The notes below the pieces were generated by a model that made no database searches, had not been told where the DNA came from, and worked only from the letters and a program-made list of their open reading frames with translations. The position numbers and the translations under genes were made by a program. Below, one piece after another: positions 50,127 to 59,461 of a stretch of DNA of 64,000 bases. The stretch comes from Streptomyces angustmyceticus (lineage in GTDB: Bacteria; Actinomycetota; Actinomycetes; Streptomycetales; Streptomycetaceae), in the NCBI RefSeq assembly GCF_019933235.1, contig NZ_CP082945.1, positions 6,423,501 to 6,487,500 on the forward strand. Reading direction: 5' to 3'. Numbering within the stretch: position 1 is the stretch's first letter; each line of letters begins with the position of its first letter.

Positions 50127-53100
50127 ATGAGGAAACCAACAGGACTGCGGGCGGCGGTCGTTGCCGCGCTGCTCGGGCTCGCGGCGGCCGTCGCGGGGCC
50201 GGTGGGCAGCGTACGGGCCGACGGCCCCGCCCCCGCGCGGACCGTCGGCGACGTCACCGGCTTCACGGCGGACGGGCCCGTCTACCGGCTGCACGCCGGC
50301 CCGGCCGAGGCCCGCGTCAGCTTCGTGACCGACCGGACCTTCCGCCTCGAACTCGCCCCGGACGGCGACTTCTCCGACCCCACCGGCAAGGACATCGTGC
50401 TGCCCCAGGGCGCGCCGCCCGCCACCCACTGGCGGGACGCCGGCGACGCCTACGAACTCCGCACCTCCCAGGTCACCCTGAAGGCGTTCAAGGCGCCGCT
50501 GCGCTTCGAACTGCGCCGCGCCGACGGCTCGTTGGTGTGGTCCGAGGCGAAGGGGCTGACCTGGGACGACAAGACCACCACCCAGACCCTGGCGCGCGGC
50601 CGCGACGAGCAGTTCTACGGCGCCGGCATGCAGAACGGACGCGGCAGCACCTCGCACCGCGGCCACACCGTCGAGGTCGGCGTCGACTACCACTGGGACG
50701 ACGGCGGACACCCCAACTCCGTCCCCTTCTACCTCTCCTCCGCGGGGTACGGCGTCTTCCGCAACACCTACGCGCCCAACACCTACGCCTTCGGCCAACC
50801 GGTGCGGACCACCGCGCAGGAACGGCGCTTCGACGCCTACTACTTCGCCGGGCCGGGCGCCAAGGACGTCATCGGCCAGTACACCTCGCTGACCGGAAAA
50901 CCCTTCCTGCCGCCGCTGTACGGCCTGGAGACCGGCGACTCGGACTGCTACCTGCACAACGCGAACCGGGGCGAGCGGCACACCCTGGACGCGCTGAAGG
51001 TCGCCGACGGGTACACCGCCCACGACATGCCCAACGGCTGGATGCTGGTCAACGACGGCTACGGCTGCGGCTACGAGAACCTCGCCGAGACCTCGAAGGG
51101 TCTCGGCGAGCGGAAGATGACGCTCGGACTGTGGACCGAGGACGGCATCGGCAAGCTCGCCGACCAGGTGAAGGCGGGCCAGCGGATCGCCAAACTGGAC
51201 GTCGCCTGGGTCGGCGACGGCTACAAGTTCGCGCTGGACGGCTGCAAGGACGCCTACCGGGGCATCGAGGACAACAGCGACGCCCGGGGCTTCACCTGGG
51301 CCCCCGAGAGCTGGTCGGGCGCCCAGCGCTGCGGCGTCCAGTGGTCGGGTGACCAGAGCGGCAGCTGGGACTACATCCGCTGGCAGATACCGACCTACGC
51401 GGGGGCGACGCTGTCCGGGCTCGCCTACACGACCGGCGACGTGGACGGCATCTTCGGCGGCAGCCCGCAGACGTACGTCCGCGACCTGCAGTGGAAGTCC
51501 TTCCTCCCGGCGATGATGACGATGGACGGCTGGGCGCCCGCCGACAAGCAGCCCTACCGCCAGGGCGAGCCCTACACCTCCATCAACCGGAGGTACCTGA
51601 AGCTCAAGGAGTCGCTGCTGCCGTACATGTACTCCTACGCGGCCGAGGCGACCCGGACCGGCGTCGGGCCGGTGCGCCCGCTGGCGCTCGAATACCCCGA
51701 CGACCCGAAGGCCGCCACCGACGCCACGAAATACGAGTTCCTGACCGGCCGGGACTTCCTCGTCGCGCCCGTCTACCGGGACACCGACACCCGCGACGGC
51801 ATCTACCTCCCGAAGGGCACCTGGGTCGACTACTGGTCCGGGCGCACCTACCGGGGACCGGCCACGATCGACGGCTACAGCGCGCCGCTGGACACCCTGC
51901 CCCTGTTCGTCAGGGCCGGTGCCGCCGTGCCCATGTGGCCGGGCATCAGGTCGTACCGGGACCGGACGGCCCGCTCGCCGCTCGCCTGGGACGTCTACCC
52001 GCGGGGCCGTTCCTCGTTCACCCTCTACGAGGACGACGGGGTGACCCGCGCCCACCGGGACGGCCACAGCGCCACCCAGCGGGTGCGGGTGACGGCCCCG
52101 CGCTCCGGAGGCGGCGACGTACGGCTCGACGTCGGTGCCTCGCGCGGCTCGTTCCACGGCAAGCAGACGGCCCGGCCCTACCGCTTCACCGTGCACACCG
52201 GGGACGCCCCGCGCGGGGTCGCCCTGGCGGGCCGGGCGCTGAAGCGGCTGCCGTCCGCGGGCGCCTTCGAGGCGGCGGACCAGGGCTGGTTCTACGACCC
52301 CGCCGACCGCGCCGGCGTCGTCCGGATCAAGACCGCCGCCCGCTCCACCGACCGCGCGTTCACGCTGACGCTGCGGGGCGCGAGCGCGGTCGGCGGCCGG
52401 ACGCCGGGCGCGACGGTCGCGGTGACCACACCGGGCGGGCAGGAGGTGACCAAGGGCGCGCCGACGGCCGTACGGACGGCGCTCACCGCGGGCACCCGCG
52501 ACGCGCGTCGGGTGTCGGTGTCGCTGGCCGCGCCCCGGGGCTGGACCGTCCCGGCGCCGGCGCGCCACGCGCGGATCGGGGCCGGGGCCACCGTGCGCGA
52601 CGCGCTGACGCTCACCGCGCCCGCGGACGCCGGACCGGACCCGGTCACCGTCACCGCGACCGTCCGCTACCGCTCGGCGGGCGCGCCGCGCACGGCGGTG
52701 CACCGCTTCCAGGTGCGGGCCGTGCCGAAGGCGCCCGTCCACGACACCTGGGCGAGTGATCTGGAGTGGCTGAGCGCCGCCAACGGCTACGGCCCGGCCG
52801 AACGCGACCGCAGCAACGGCGAGTCGGGGCCGGCGGACGGTCATCCGCTCACCCTCGCCGGGACGGCGTACGCCAAGGGCCTGGGCACCCACGCCGACTC
52901 CGACCTGGAGTTCTTCACCGGCGGGCGCTGCCGGTCCTTCACCGCGGTCGCCGGGATCGACGACGAGATCGCCGACTACGGCGAGGTCGCCTTCTCGGTG
53001 GAGGGGGACGGCAAGGTGCTGTGGACCTCGCCGAAGACGACCGGCGCCTCGGCGCCGGTGGCGGTGGACGTGCCGCTCGGCGGGGCCCGGCACGTACGCC

Positions 53101-53180
53101 TGAAGGTGACCGACACCGACGGCAAGAAGGCCGGTGATCACGGCGACTGGGCGGGGGCCCGCTTCCACTGCACGGGCTGA
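50127..53180 (+). CDS. Secreted GH31 glycoside hydrolase with NPCBM domain
   Basis: A 1017-residue secreted enzyme. A signal peptide occupies residues 1-32. The GH31 catalytic domain spans about 140-560, with the nucleophile likely Asp358 (AKLDVAWVGDG) and the acid/base Asp409 (SGDQSGSWD, with WSG before it). A NEW3-type beta domain covers about 720-830, and a C-terminal NPCBM domain (about 870-1015, KGLGTHADSDLEFFTGG) likely binds carbohydrate. Alpha-glucosidase or alpha-xylosidase-type activity is possible. It stands alone between mshC and the parJ-like gene, where S. coelicolor has them adjacent in my recollection. Confidence 0.88.
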   Translation: MRKPTGLRAAVVAALLGLAAAVAGPVGSVRADGPAPARTVGDVTGFTADGPVYRLHAGPAEARVSFVTDRTFRLELAPDGDFSDPTGKDIVLPQGAPPATHWRDAGDAYELRTSQVTLKAFKAPLRFELRRADGSLVWSEAKGLTWDDKTTTQTLARGRDEQFYGAGMQNGRGSTSHRGHTVEVGVDYHWDDGGHPNSVPFYLSSAGYGVFRNTYAPNTYAFGQPVRTTAQERRFDAYYFAGPGAKDVIGQYTSLTGKPFLPPLYGLETGDSDCYLHNANRGERHTLDALKVADGYTAHDMPNGWMLVNDGYGCGYENLAETSKGLGERKMTLGLWTEDGIGKLADQVKAGQRIAKLDVAWVGDGYKFALDGCKDAYRGIEDNSDARGFTWAPESWSGAQRCGVQWSGDQSGSWDYIRWQIPTYAGATLSGLAYTTGDVDGIFGGSPQTYVRDLQWKSFLPAMMTMDGWAPADKQPYRQGEPYTSINRRYLKLKESLLPYMYSYAAEATRTGVGPVRPLALEYPDDPKAATDATKYEFLTGRDFLVAPVYRDTDTRDGIYLPKGTWVDYWSGRTYRGPATIDGYSAPLDTLPLFVRAGAAVPMWPGIRSYRDRTARSPLAWDVYPRGRSSFTLYEDDGVTRAHRDGHSATQRVRVTAPRSGGGDVRLDVGASRGSFHGKQTARPYRFTVHTGDAPRGVALAGRALKRLPSAGAFEAADQGWFYDPADRAGVVRIKTAARSTDRAFTLTLRGASAVGGRTPGATVAVTTPGGQEVTKGAPTAVRTALTAGTRDARRVSVSLAAPRGWTVPAPARHARIGAGATVRDALTLTAPADAGPDPVTVTATVRYRSAGAPRTAVHRFQVRAVPKAPVHDTWASDLEWLSAANGYGPAERDRSNGESGPADGHPLTLAGTAYAKGLGTHADSDLEFFTGGRCRSFTAVAGIDDEIADYGEVAFSVEGDGKVLWTSPKTTGASAPVAVDVPLGGARHVRLKVTDTDGKKAGDHGDWAGARFHCTG

Positions 53181-53210
53181 GCGCGGCCCCGCCTCCGGGG
53201 CGGGCGGCGC

Positions 53211-53242
53211 ACGGGCGCCGGACCGGCCGGTCCGGCGCCCGT
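53211..53242. terminator. Bidirectional hairpin between GH31 and PAC2 genes
   Basis: A perfect 32-bp palindrome (ACGGGCGCCGGACCGG and its complement) with no loop spacer, between two convergent genes. Confidence 0.85.
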
Positions 53243-53268
53243 GGTGTGCCGCGGCGCGCCGGGGGCGG

Positions 53269-54387
53269 TCAGTTCCCGGTGTCCTCCGGGCCGTCCTCCG
53301 GCTGCGCGGAGTCGGCGGAATCCGACTCCCCCGACGGGTCGGGGGAGTCGGCCGGGCCCTTGCCCCGGCCCGCGTCCTTCGGCCCCGTGCCGGTGTCGTC
53401 ACCGGACTTCGGCTCGCGCGGGTCCTTGGACACCGGGCGGGGCGGGCGGGTGCGGCCGCCGGCGGAGTCGCGGAGGTAGGAGCCGTCACGGCCGTCGGCG
53501 AGCCCGCCCTCGGTCGCCACACCGGGCGGGGCCTGTGGGTCGCGGCGGCGCAGATAGCGCTCGAACTCGCGGGCGATGGCCTCGCCCGACGCCTCCGGCA
53601 GGTCGGCGGTGTCCCGCGCCTCCTCCAGCGACTGGACGTACTCGGCGACCTCGCTGTCCTCCGCGGCCAGCTGGTCGACTCCGAGCTGCCAGGCGCGCGC
53701 GTCCTCGCTCAGCTCACCGAGCGGGATACGGACGCCGAGGAGGTCCTCCAGGCGGTTGAGCAGCGCCAGGCTGGCCTTCGGGTTGGGCGGCTGGGAGACG
53801 TAGTGCGGCACCGCGGCCCACAGGCTCACCGCCGGGACGCCCGCGTGGGTGCACGCCTCCTGGAGGATGCCGACGATGCCCGTCGGGCCCTCGTAGCGGG
53901 ACTCCTCCAGGTCCAGGCGGCTCGCCAGCTCCGCGTCGGAGGTGACCCCGCTGACCGGCACCGGGCGGGTGTGCGGGGTGTCGCCGAGCAGGGAGCCCAG
54001 CACCACCAGCATCTCCACGCCCAACTCGTGGGCGAAGCCGAGGATTTCGTTGCAGAACGAGCGCCAGCGCATGCTGGGCTCGATACCGCGGACCAGGACG
54101 AGATCGCGGGTCCGGCCCTTGCCGTTCGTGTCGCCGACGCGGACGACGGAGAGCCGGGTCGTCGGCCAGGTGATCTTGCGTACGCCGCCGTCCAGGAAGA
54201 CGGTGGGGCGGTTCACCTGGAAGTCGTAGTAGTCCTCCGCGTCCAGCGCGGCGAACACCTCGCCCTTCCATTCCCGGTCCAGATGCGCGACCGCGGCGGA
54301 GGCGGCGTCGCCGGCGTCGTTCCAGCCTTCGAACGCGGCCACCATGACCGGGTCGATCAGCTCGGGCACCCCCTCGAGCTCGATCAC
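53269..54387 (-). CDS. parJ: PAC2 family protein (ParJ-like)
   Basis: A 372-residue protein with a PAC2 domain over residues 1-260 (ELIDPVMVAAFEGWNDAGDA, VVLGSLLGDTPHTRP, CTHAGVPAVSLWAAVPHYV). The last 100 residues are a charged, serine/glycine/proline-rich disordered tail. By sequence type and by position next to mshC in the S. coelicolor order it matches SCO1662 (ParJ), a ParA-binding protein of chromosome segregation. PAC2 proteins otherwise resemble proteasome-assembly chaperone folds. I keep the symbol as probable. Confidence 0.8.
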   Translation of the reverse strand: MIELEGVPELIDPVMVAAFEGWNDAGDAASAAVAHLDREWKGEVFAALDAEDYYDFQVNRPTVFLDGGVRKITWPTTRLSVVRVGDTNGKGRTRDLVLVRGIEPSMRWRSFCNEILGFAHELGVEMLVVLGSLLGDTPHTRPVPVSGVTSDAELASRLDLEESRYEGPTGIVGILQEACTHAGVPAVSLWAAVPHYVSQPPNPKASLALLNRLEDLLGVRIPLGELSEDARAWQLGVDQLAAEDSEVAEYVQSLEEARDTADLPEASGEAIAREFERYLRRRDPQAPPGVATEGGLADGRDGSYLRDSAGGRTRPPRPVSKDPREPKSGDDTGTGPKDAGRGKGPADSPDPSGESDSADSAQPEDGPEDTGN

Positions 54388-54513
54388 CCAGCGCCTCCTT
54401 CCGACCGGTCCGGCCGCCTGGGGCGGCCGCCGGCAGCAGTTCCATTGCGTGCGCTCCCAAGACTACGGCGTCCGAGGTGCCGGTCCGCAGCCCCTTTGCA
54501 CGAAGGGGTCGCG

Positions 54514-54621
54514 ATTCATCCGATCTGTATCGAGCGTTGTTCGGTCAACTTCCGTACGGGGTCTGGACGCTGGTTGACACACGGGTCTATACATCGGATG
54601 ACCGGGAAAGGTCCGATGTTC
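54514..54621 (+). promoter_or_regulatory. Promoter and GntR-operator region of the fucose-type cluster
   Basis: TTGACA (54574-54579) is a consensus -35 with GATGAC 17 bp downstream. Three sequences resemble the half-sites of the GntR palindrome at 63740: ATTCATCCGATCTGT (54514-54528), ACATCGGATGA (54591-54601, between the -35 and the start) and GTCCGATGTT (54611-54620). Sites between and downstream of the promoter elements fit repression. Confidence 0.55.
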
Positions 54622-54648
54622 TTCCGCAACATCCCAGGGGGCATGCCC

Positions 54649-55992
54649 ATGGCCGCGTCCGACACCGTCACCGGGCTGGAGGTCCACGACGTCCGGTTCC
54701 CCACCTCGGAACGGCTCGACGGCTCGGACGCCATGAACCCGGACCCCGACTACTCCGCCGCCTATGTCGTGCTGCACACCGGCGGCGGACCCCCGGGCCA
54801 CGGCCTCTGCTTCACGATCGGGCGCGGCAACGATGTCATGGCCGCCGCCATCCGCTCCCTCGCCCCGTACCTCGTCGGCCGCCCCGTGCCCGCCACCGCC
54901 GCCGGCCTCGCCGCCCTGCACCACGACCTCACCCACGACTCCCAGCTGCGCTGGCTCGGCCCCGAGAAGGGCGTGATGCAGATGGCGGCCGGCGCCGTGA
55001 TCAACGCCGCCTGGGACCTGGCCGCCGCCCGGGCCGGCCTGCCGGTGTGGGAGTTCCTCGCCGCGCTGACGCCGGAGGAACTGGTCGCGCTCGTCGACTT
55101 CCGCTATCTGACCGACGCCCTGACCCCCGACGAGGCACTGGCCGTCCTGCGCGCCGCGGCGCCCGGCCGGGCCGAGCGCGCCGCCCGGCTCAAGGCCGAG
55201 GGCTACCCGGCCTACACCACCTCGCCCGGCTGGCTCGGCTACGACGACGCCACGCTGGTGCGGCTGGCCCGGCGGGCGGTGGCCGACGGCTTCGGCCAGA
55301 TCAAGCTGAAGGTGGGCGCCGACCTCGACGACGACATCCGGCGGATGCGGCTGGCGCGGGACGCGGTCGGGCCCGGCGTACGGATCGCCGTCGACGCCAA
55401 CCAGCGCTGGGACGTGGCCGAGGCGGTCCGCTGGATGACCGCGCTCGCGCCGTACGCCCCGCACTGGATCGAGGAACCGACCAGCCCGGACGACGTCCTG
55501 GGCCACGCCGCGGTGCGCACCGGCCAGCCCGTGAAGGTCGCCACCGGCGAGCACGCCGCCAACCGCGTCGTCTTCAAACAGCTGCTGCAGGCCGGCGCGG
55601 TGGACTTCGTCCAGATCGACGCGGCCCGGGTGGCCGGGGTCAACGAGAACCTCGCGATCCTCCTGCTGGCCGCGAAGTACGGCGTCCCGGTGTGCCCGCA
55701 CGCGGGCGGGGTCGGGCTGTGCGAGCTGGTGCAGCACCTGGCGATGTTCGACTACGTGGCGGTGTCCGGGAGCCGGGAGGACCGGGTGATCGAGTACGTC
55801 GACCACCTGCACGACCACTTCAGCGATCCGGCCGTCGTCGAGCGCGGCCGCTACCGCGCCCCCACCGCGCCCGGCTTCTCGGCCCGGATGAAGCCCGCGT
55901 CGGTCGCCGCCCACCGTTTCCCCGACGGGCCGGTCTGGCGCGCCCGCCGGCCCCCGCACCGCAGGCCCGGCGAACAGGAGGTCCCCGTATGA
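54649..55992 (+). CDS. L-fuconate dehydratase (enolase superfamily)
   Basis: A 447-residue enolase-superfamily dehydratase. Metal ligands Asp249 (VDANQRW), Glu275 (WIEEPTSPDD) and Glu301 (ATGEHAANR) are in place, the KxK pair is Lys219/Lys221 (FGQIKLKVG) and the catalytic His351 is in CPHAGGVGLCE. The positions and spacing match characterised L-fuconate dehydratase, which makes 2-keto-3-deoxy-L-fuconate. The ATG at 54649 is favoured over 54643 by spacing from GGGGG. It leads an operon with an SDR (ATGA overlap), a sugar ABC system, an AKR and a lactonase. Confidence 0.9.
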   Translation: MAASDTVTGLEVHDVRFPTSERLDGSDAMNPDPDYSAAYVVLHTGGGPPGHGLCFTIGRGNDVMAAAIRSLAPYLVGRPVPATAAGLAALHHDLTHDSQLRWLGPEKGVMQMAAGAVINAAWDLAAARAGLPVWEFLAALTPEELVALVDFRYLTDALTPDEALAVLRAAAPGRAERAARLKAEGYPAYTTSPGWLGYDDATLVRLARRAVADGFGQIKLKVGADLDDDIRRMRLARDAVGPGVRIAVDANQRWDVAEAVRWMTALAPYAPHWIEEPTSPDDVLGHAAVRTGQPVKVATGEHAANRVVFKQLLQAGAVDFVQIDAARVAGVNENLAILLLAAKYGVPVCPHAGGVGLCELVQHLAMFDYVAVSGSREDRVIEYVDHLHDHFSDPAVVERGRYRAPTAPGFSARMKPASVAAHRFPDGPVWRARRPPHRRPGEQEVPV

Positions 55993-56786
55993 GTTCCGCA
56001 CCGCACGACGAGCGGCCGCCGGGCGACTTCGCGGGGATGGCCGCGCTGGTCACCGGCGGCGGCTCCGGCATCGGGGCGGCCACCGCGGCCCTGCTGCTGG
56101 CGCGCGGCGCCCGGGTCGCCGTCCTGGACCGCGACCCCTCCGGCGCGCCCGCCGGGGCCATCCGGATCCGGGCCGATGTCACCGCCGACGCCGCCGTCCG
56201 CGCCGCCGTCGACGAGGCGGTGGAGCGGCTCGGCGCCCTGCACACCCTCGTCGGCAACGCCGGCATCGGCGCGGTCGGCACGGTCGAGGACCATGACGAC
56301 GCGGAGTGGGCCCGGGTCCTGGACGTGAACGTACTGGGCCTGGTGCGCACCGCCCGCGCCGCGCTCCCCGCGCTGCGCCGCACCGCGGCCGGCGCACCGG
56401 GCCGGGTCTCGGTCACCCACACCTGCTCCATCGCCGCCACCGCCGGCCTGCCGCAGCGCGCCCTCTACAGCGCCAGCAAGGGCGCCGTCCTCTCGCTGAC
56501 CCTCGCGATGGCCGCCGACCACCTCCGGGAGGGCATCCGCGTCAACTGCGTCAATCCCGGCACCGCCGACACCCCGTGGGTCGGCAGGCTGCTGGACGCG
56601 GCCGACGACCCGGACGCCGAACGCGCCGCCCTGCGCGCCCGCCAGCCGATGGGCCGGCTGGTCACCGCCGCCGAAGTGGCCGCCGCCATCGCCTGCTTGG
56701 CGTCCCCGGCCGCCTCCGGCATCACCGGCACGGCGCTCGCCGTGGACGGGGGCATGCAGGGGCTGCGGCTGCGCCCCGCCCCCTGA
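55989..56786 (+). CDS. SDR dehydrogenase (2-keto-3-deoxy-L-fuconate dehydrogenase-like)
   Basis: A 265-residue SDR with the cofactor motif TGGGSGIG, NAG (VGNAGIG) and Tyr160/Lys164 (LYSASKG). It overlaps the dehydratase by ATGA, so the two are co-translated. In the oxidative L-fucose pathway the step after dehydration is oxidation of 2-keto-3-deoxy-L-fuconate to the 2,4-diketo acid, which is the best guess here. L-fucose dehydrogenase is the alternative, but an AKR of that kind is present downstream. Confidence 0.85.
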   Translation: MSSAPHDERPPGDFAGMAALVTGGGSGIGAATAALLLARGARVAVLDRDPSGAPAGAIRIRADVTADAAVRAAVDEAVERLGALHTLVGNAGIGAVGTVEDHDDAEWARVLDVNVLGLVRTARAALPALRRTAAGAPGRVSVTHTCSIAATAGLPQRALYSASKGAVLSLTLAMAADHLREGIRVNCVNPGTADTPWVGRLLDAADDPDAERAALRARQPMGRLVTAAEVAAAIACLASPAASGITGTALAVDGGMQGLRLRPAP

Positions 56787-56846
56787 CCGGCCGCCGCCCG
56801 TACCGCGACCGCACCCCAGCCGCACACCACGACCGAGGGACCACCC

Positions 56847-57875
56847 ATGAGACTGCGTACGACCGGCGCGGCGGCCTGTGCCGCGCTGCTCGCCACCGCC
56901 GCGCTCGCCGGCTGCAACCGCGGCGGTGACGCCGCCGGCGGCAGGATCGGCATCGACGTGCCCCGTACGGACACCGACTTCTGGAACTCCTACCAGCAGT
57001 ACCTCGAAAAGGACCTGGCGCACGGCGGGCCGGCCGCGCTGCCGCTGTCCACCTCGCAGAACGACATCGGCAAGGTCGTCGCCAATGTGCAGGCGCTCAC
57101 CGACCAGGGCGCCAAGGCGATCGTCATGGCCCCGCAGGACACCGGCGCCGTCTCCGCCGCGCTGCAGCGCCTGGCGGAGAAGAAGATCCCGGTGGTGAGC
57201 GTCGACACCCGCCCCGACGACGGCAAGGTCTACATGGTCGTCCGTGCCGACAACCGTGCCTACGGCGAGAAGTCCTGCGAGTACCTCGGCAGGCGGCTGG
57301 GCGGCAGGGGCCGGGTCGCCGAACTCCAGGGCGACCTCAGCTCGGTCAACGGGCGGGACCGCTCCGAGGCGTTCGCGGCCTGCATGAAGAAGAGGTTCCC
57401 GAAGATCACCGTGCACGAGCTGGCCACCGACTGGAAGGGCGAGGTCGCCTCCGCCAAGCTGCAGAGCCTGCTCGCCCAGCACCCGGACGTGCGCGGCCTG
57501 TACCTGCAGGCCGGCGGCGCCTTCCTGCAGCCGGTGCTCGCCCTGCTGGAGCAGAAGAAGCTGCTGCGGCCGGCCGGTTCCCCCGGCCACCTCACCATCA
57601 TCTCCAACGACGGCATCCCGGACGAACTGGACGCGATCCGCGCCGGGAAGATCGACGCCACCCTGTCCCAGCCCGCCGACCTGTACGCCGAGTACGCGCT
57701 GTACTACGCGCGGGCCGGCCTGGCCGGGAAGACCTTCCGGCCGGGGCCCACCGGCCACGGCTCGACCATCGTGAAGATCAAGAACGGCCTGGAGGACCAG
57801 CTGCCGGCGCCCCTGGTCACCAAGGACACCGTCGACGACCCGAAGCTGTGGGCCAACCAGCTGGAGAAGAAGTAG
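56847..57875 (+). CDS. Sugar ABC transporter substrate-binding lipoprotein
   Basis: A 342-residue RbsB-like protein. The lipobox LAGC (residues 19-22 region) shows it is anchored to the outer face of the membrane. DVPRTDTDFWNSYQQYLEKD opens the binding fold and NDIGKVVANVQALTDQGAKA follows. It captures the sugar for the ATPase and permease encoded next; L-fucose or a related 6-deoxy sugar is the contextual expectation. Confidence 0.9.
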   Translation: MRLRTTGAAACAALLATAALAGCNRGGDAAGGRIGIDVPRTDTDFWNSYQQYLEKDLAHGGPAALPLSTSQNDIGKVVANVQALTDQGAKAIVMAPQDTGAVSAALQRLAEKKIPVVSVDTRPDDGKVYMVVRADNRAYGEKSCEYLGRRLGGRGRVAELQGDLSSVNGRDRSEAFAACMKKRFPKITVHELATDWKGEVASAKLQSLLAQHPDVRGLYLQAGGAFLQPVLALLEQKKLLRPAGSPGHLTIISNDGIPDELDAIRAGKIDATLSQPADLYAEYALYYARAGLAGKTFRPGPTGHGSTIVKIKNGLEDQLPAPLVTKDTVDDPKLWANQLEKK

Positions 57876-57877
57876 CG

Positions 57878-59461
57878 GTGGCGGCGGACGACCGCACGGC
57901 GGCGGTGCACGCCGAGGGCATCGTCAAGCGCTACGGACCCACCCTCGCGCTCGACGGCGCCCGGCTGACCGTACGTCCCGGCGAGGCGCACGCCCTCGTC
58001 GGCCGCAACGGCGCCGGCAAGTCCACCCTGGTGTCCGTGCTGACCGGCATGACCCGCCCGGACGCCGGCCGGGTCACCTTCGGCGGCGCGCCCGCGCCCC
58101 GCTGGGGCGACACCGCCGCCTGGCGGCGCACCGTGGCCTGCGTCCACCAGAAGTCGATGACCGTGCCCGAGCTGACCGTCGCGGAGAACCTCTTCCTGGG
58201 CTTCCAGGGCACCCGCGCCATCCGCTGGCGGGCCCTGCGCGAGCGGGCCCGCGAGCTGCTCGCCGGGTACGGCGTCGACGTCGACCCGGCCGCCCGGATC
58301 AGGGAAATCGGCGTGGAGCAGCGGCAGTTCGTGGAGATCGCCCGCGCGCTGTCCGGCGGCGCCCGGCTGATCATCCTCGACGAGCCCACCGCCCGGCTCG
58401 ACGCCGCCGGCATCGACCGGCTCTTCGGCAGGTTGCGCGAGCTGCGCGCCCGGGGCGTGGCCTTCCTGTTCATCTCGCACCACCTCCAGGAGGTCCACGA
58501 GCTGTGCGACACCGTCACCGTCCTCCGTGACGCCCGCCCTGTGCTGACCGCACCTGTCCGGGGGCTGGCCGAGGAGACGCTGGTGGCGGCGATGACCGGC
58601 GAGGAGGCGGGCCCCGCGCGGCAGCCGCGGAGGAGCCCGCGCACGGCGGGGGAGCCGGTGCTGCGCACCCGGCAGCTGGCCTGTGAGGGGCACTTCGCGC
58701 CGCTCGACCTGACCGTACGGGCCGGGGAGGTGGTGGGCCTCGCGGGCGCCACCGCCAGCGGCACCACCGCGATCGGCGAGACGCTGGCGGGGCTGCGCGC
58801 CCCCGACGGCGGCCGGATCGCGGTGCGCGGGCGGCCGGTCCGTACGGGCAGTGTGCCGCACGCCCTCGCCGCCGGCATCGGCTACGTCCCCGAGGACCGG
58901 CACCGCGAAGGGCTCGTCCCGGGCCGCAGCGTCGCCGAGAACGCCACGCTCACCGTCGCCGACCAGCTCGGGCCGGCCGGCACCGTCCTGCCCTCCCGGA
59001 CCCGCGCGTTCGCCCGGCGCATGATCGCGGCACTGGACATCCGGACCACCGGGCCCGGCCAGATGGTGTCCGGGCTCTCCGGCGGCAACCAGCAGAAGGT
59101 CGTGATCGCCCGCGCGCTGGCCCGCGAGCCCGCCGTGCTGGTCGCCGTCCGGCCCACCAACGGCGTCGACGTCAAGTCCAAGGGCGCGCTGCTGAACGTG
59201 GTCCGGGAGGTCGCGGACGGCGGCAGCGGCGCCCTGATCGTCTCCGACGAGCTGGACGACCTGCGGGTCTGCGACCGGGTGCTGGCGGTCTTCCACGGCC
59301 GGGTGACCGCCGAGTTCGCCGCCGGCTGGCACGACCACGCACTCGTCGCCGCGATGGAGGGCGTGGCGGCCGCCGCCGGCGGGGACACCGGGGCCGGACC
59401 GGGCCGCGCCCCCGCGCCGGACGCCCGGAACACGCAGGGAACGGAAGGGACCGCGCCATGA
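57878..59461 (+). CDS. Sugar ABC transporter ATPase (two-domain, RbsA type)
   Basis: A 527-residue protein with two ATP-binding cassettes. Domain 1 has GRNGAGKST, ALSGGARL and LIILDEPTARLD. Domain 2 has a degenerate P-loop (GATASGTTAIGE), LSGGNQQK and a Walker B-like VLVAVRPTNGVDV without the usual DE, so only domain 1 is fully catalytic, as in other sugar importers of this type. The GTG at 57878 is two bases after the binding-protein stop. The permease follows with a 4-bp overlap. Confidence 0.9.
   Translation: MAADDRTAAVHAEGIVKRYGPTLALDGARLTVRPGEAHALVGRNGAGKSTLVSVLTGMTRPDAGRVTFGGAPAPRWGDTAAWRRTVACVHQKSMTVPELTVAENLFLGFQGTRAIRWRALRERARELLAGYGVDVDPAARIREIGVEQRQFVEIARALSGGARLIILDEPTARLDAAGIDRLFGRLRELRARGVAFLFISHHLQEVHELCDTVTVLRDARPVLTAPVRGLAEETLVAAMTGEEAGPARQPRRSPRTAGEPVLRTRQLACEGHFAPLDLTVRAGEVVGLAGATASGTTAIGETLAGLRAPDGGRIAVRGRPVRTGSVPHALAAGIGYVPEDRHREGLVPGRSVAENATLTVADQLGPAGTVLPSRTRAFARRMIAALDIRTTGPGQMVSGLSGGNQQKVVIARALAREPAVLVAVRPTNGVDVKSKGALLNVVREVADGGSGALIVSDELDDLRVCDRVLAVFHGRVTAEFAAGWHDHALVAAMEGVAAAAGGDTGAGPGRAPAPDARNTQGTEGTAP

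Noticed and set aside
49995..53522. An open frame of about 1175 codons opposite the GH31 gene
   Set aside because: It mirrors the third codon positions of the GH31 gene and runs through the terminator palindrome.
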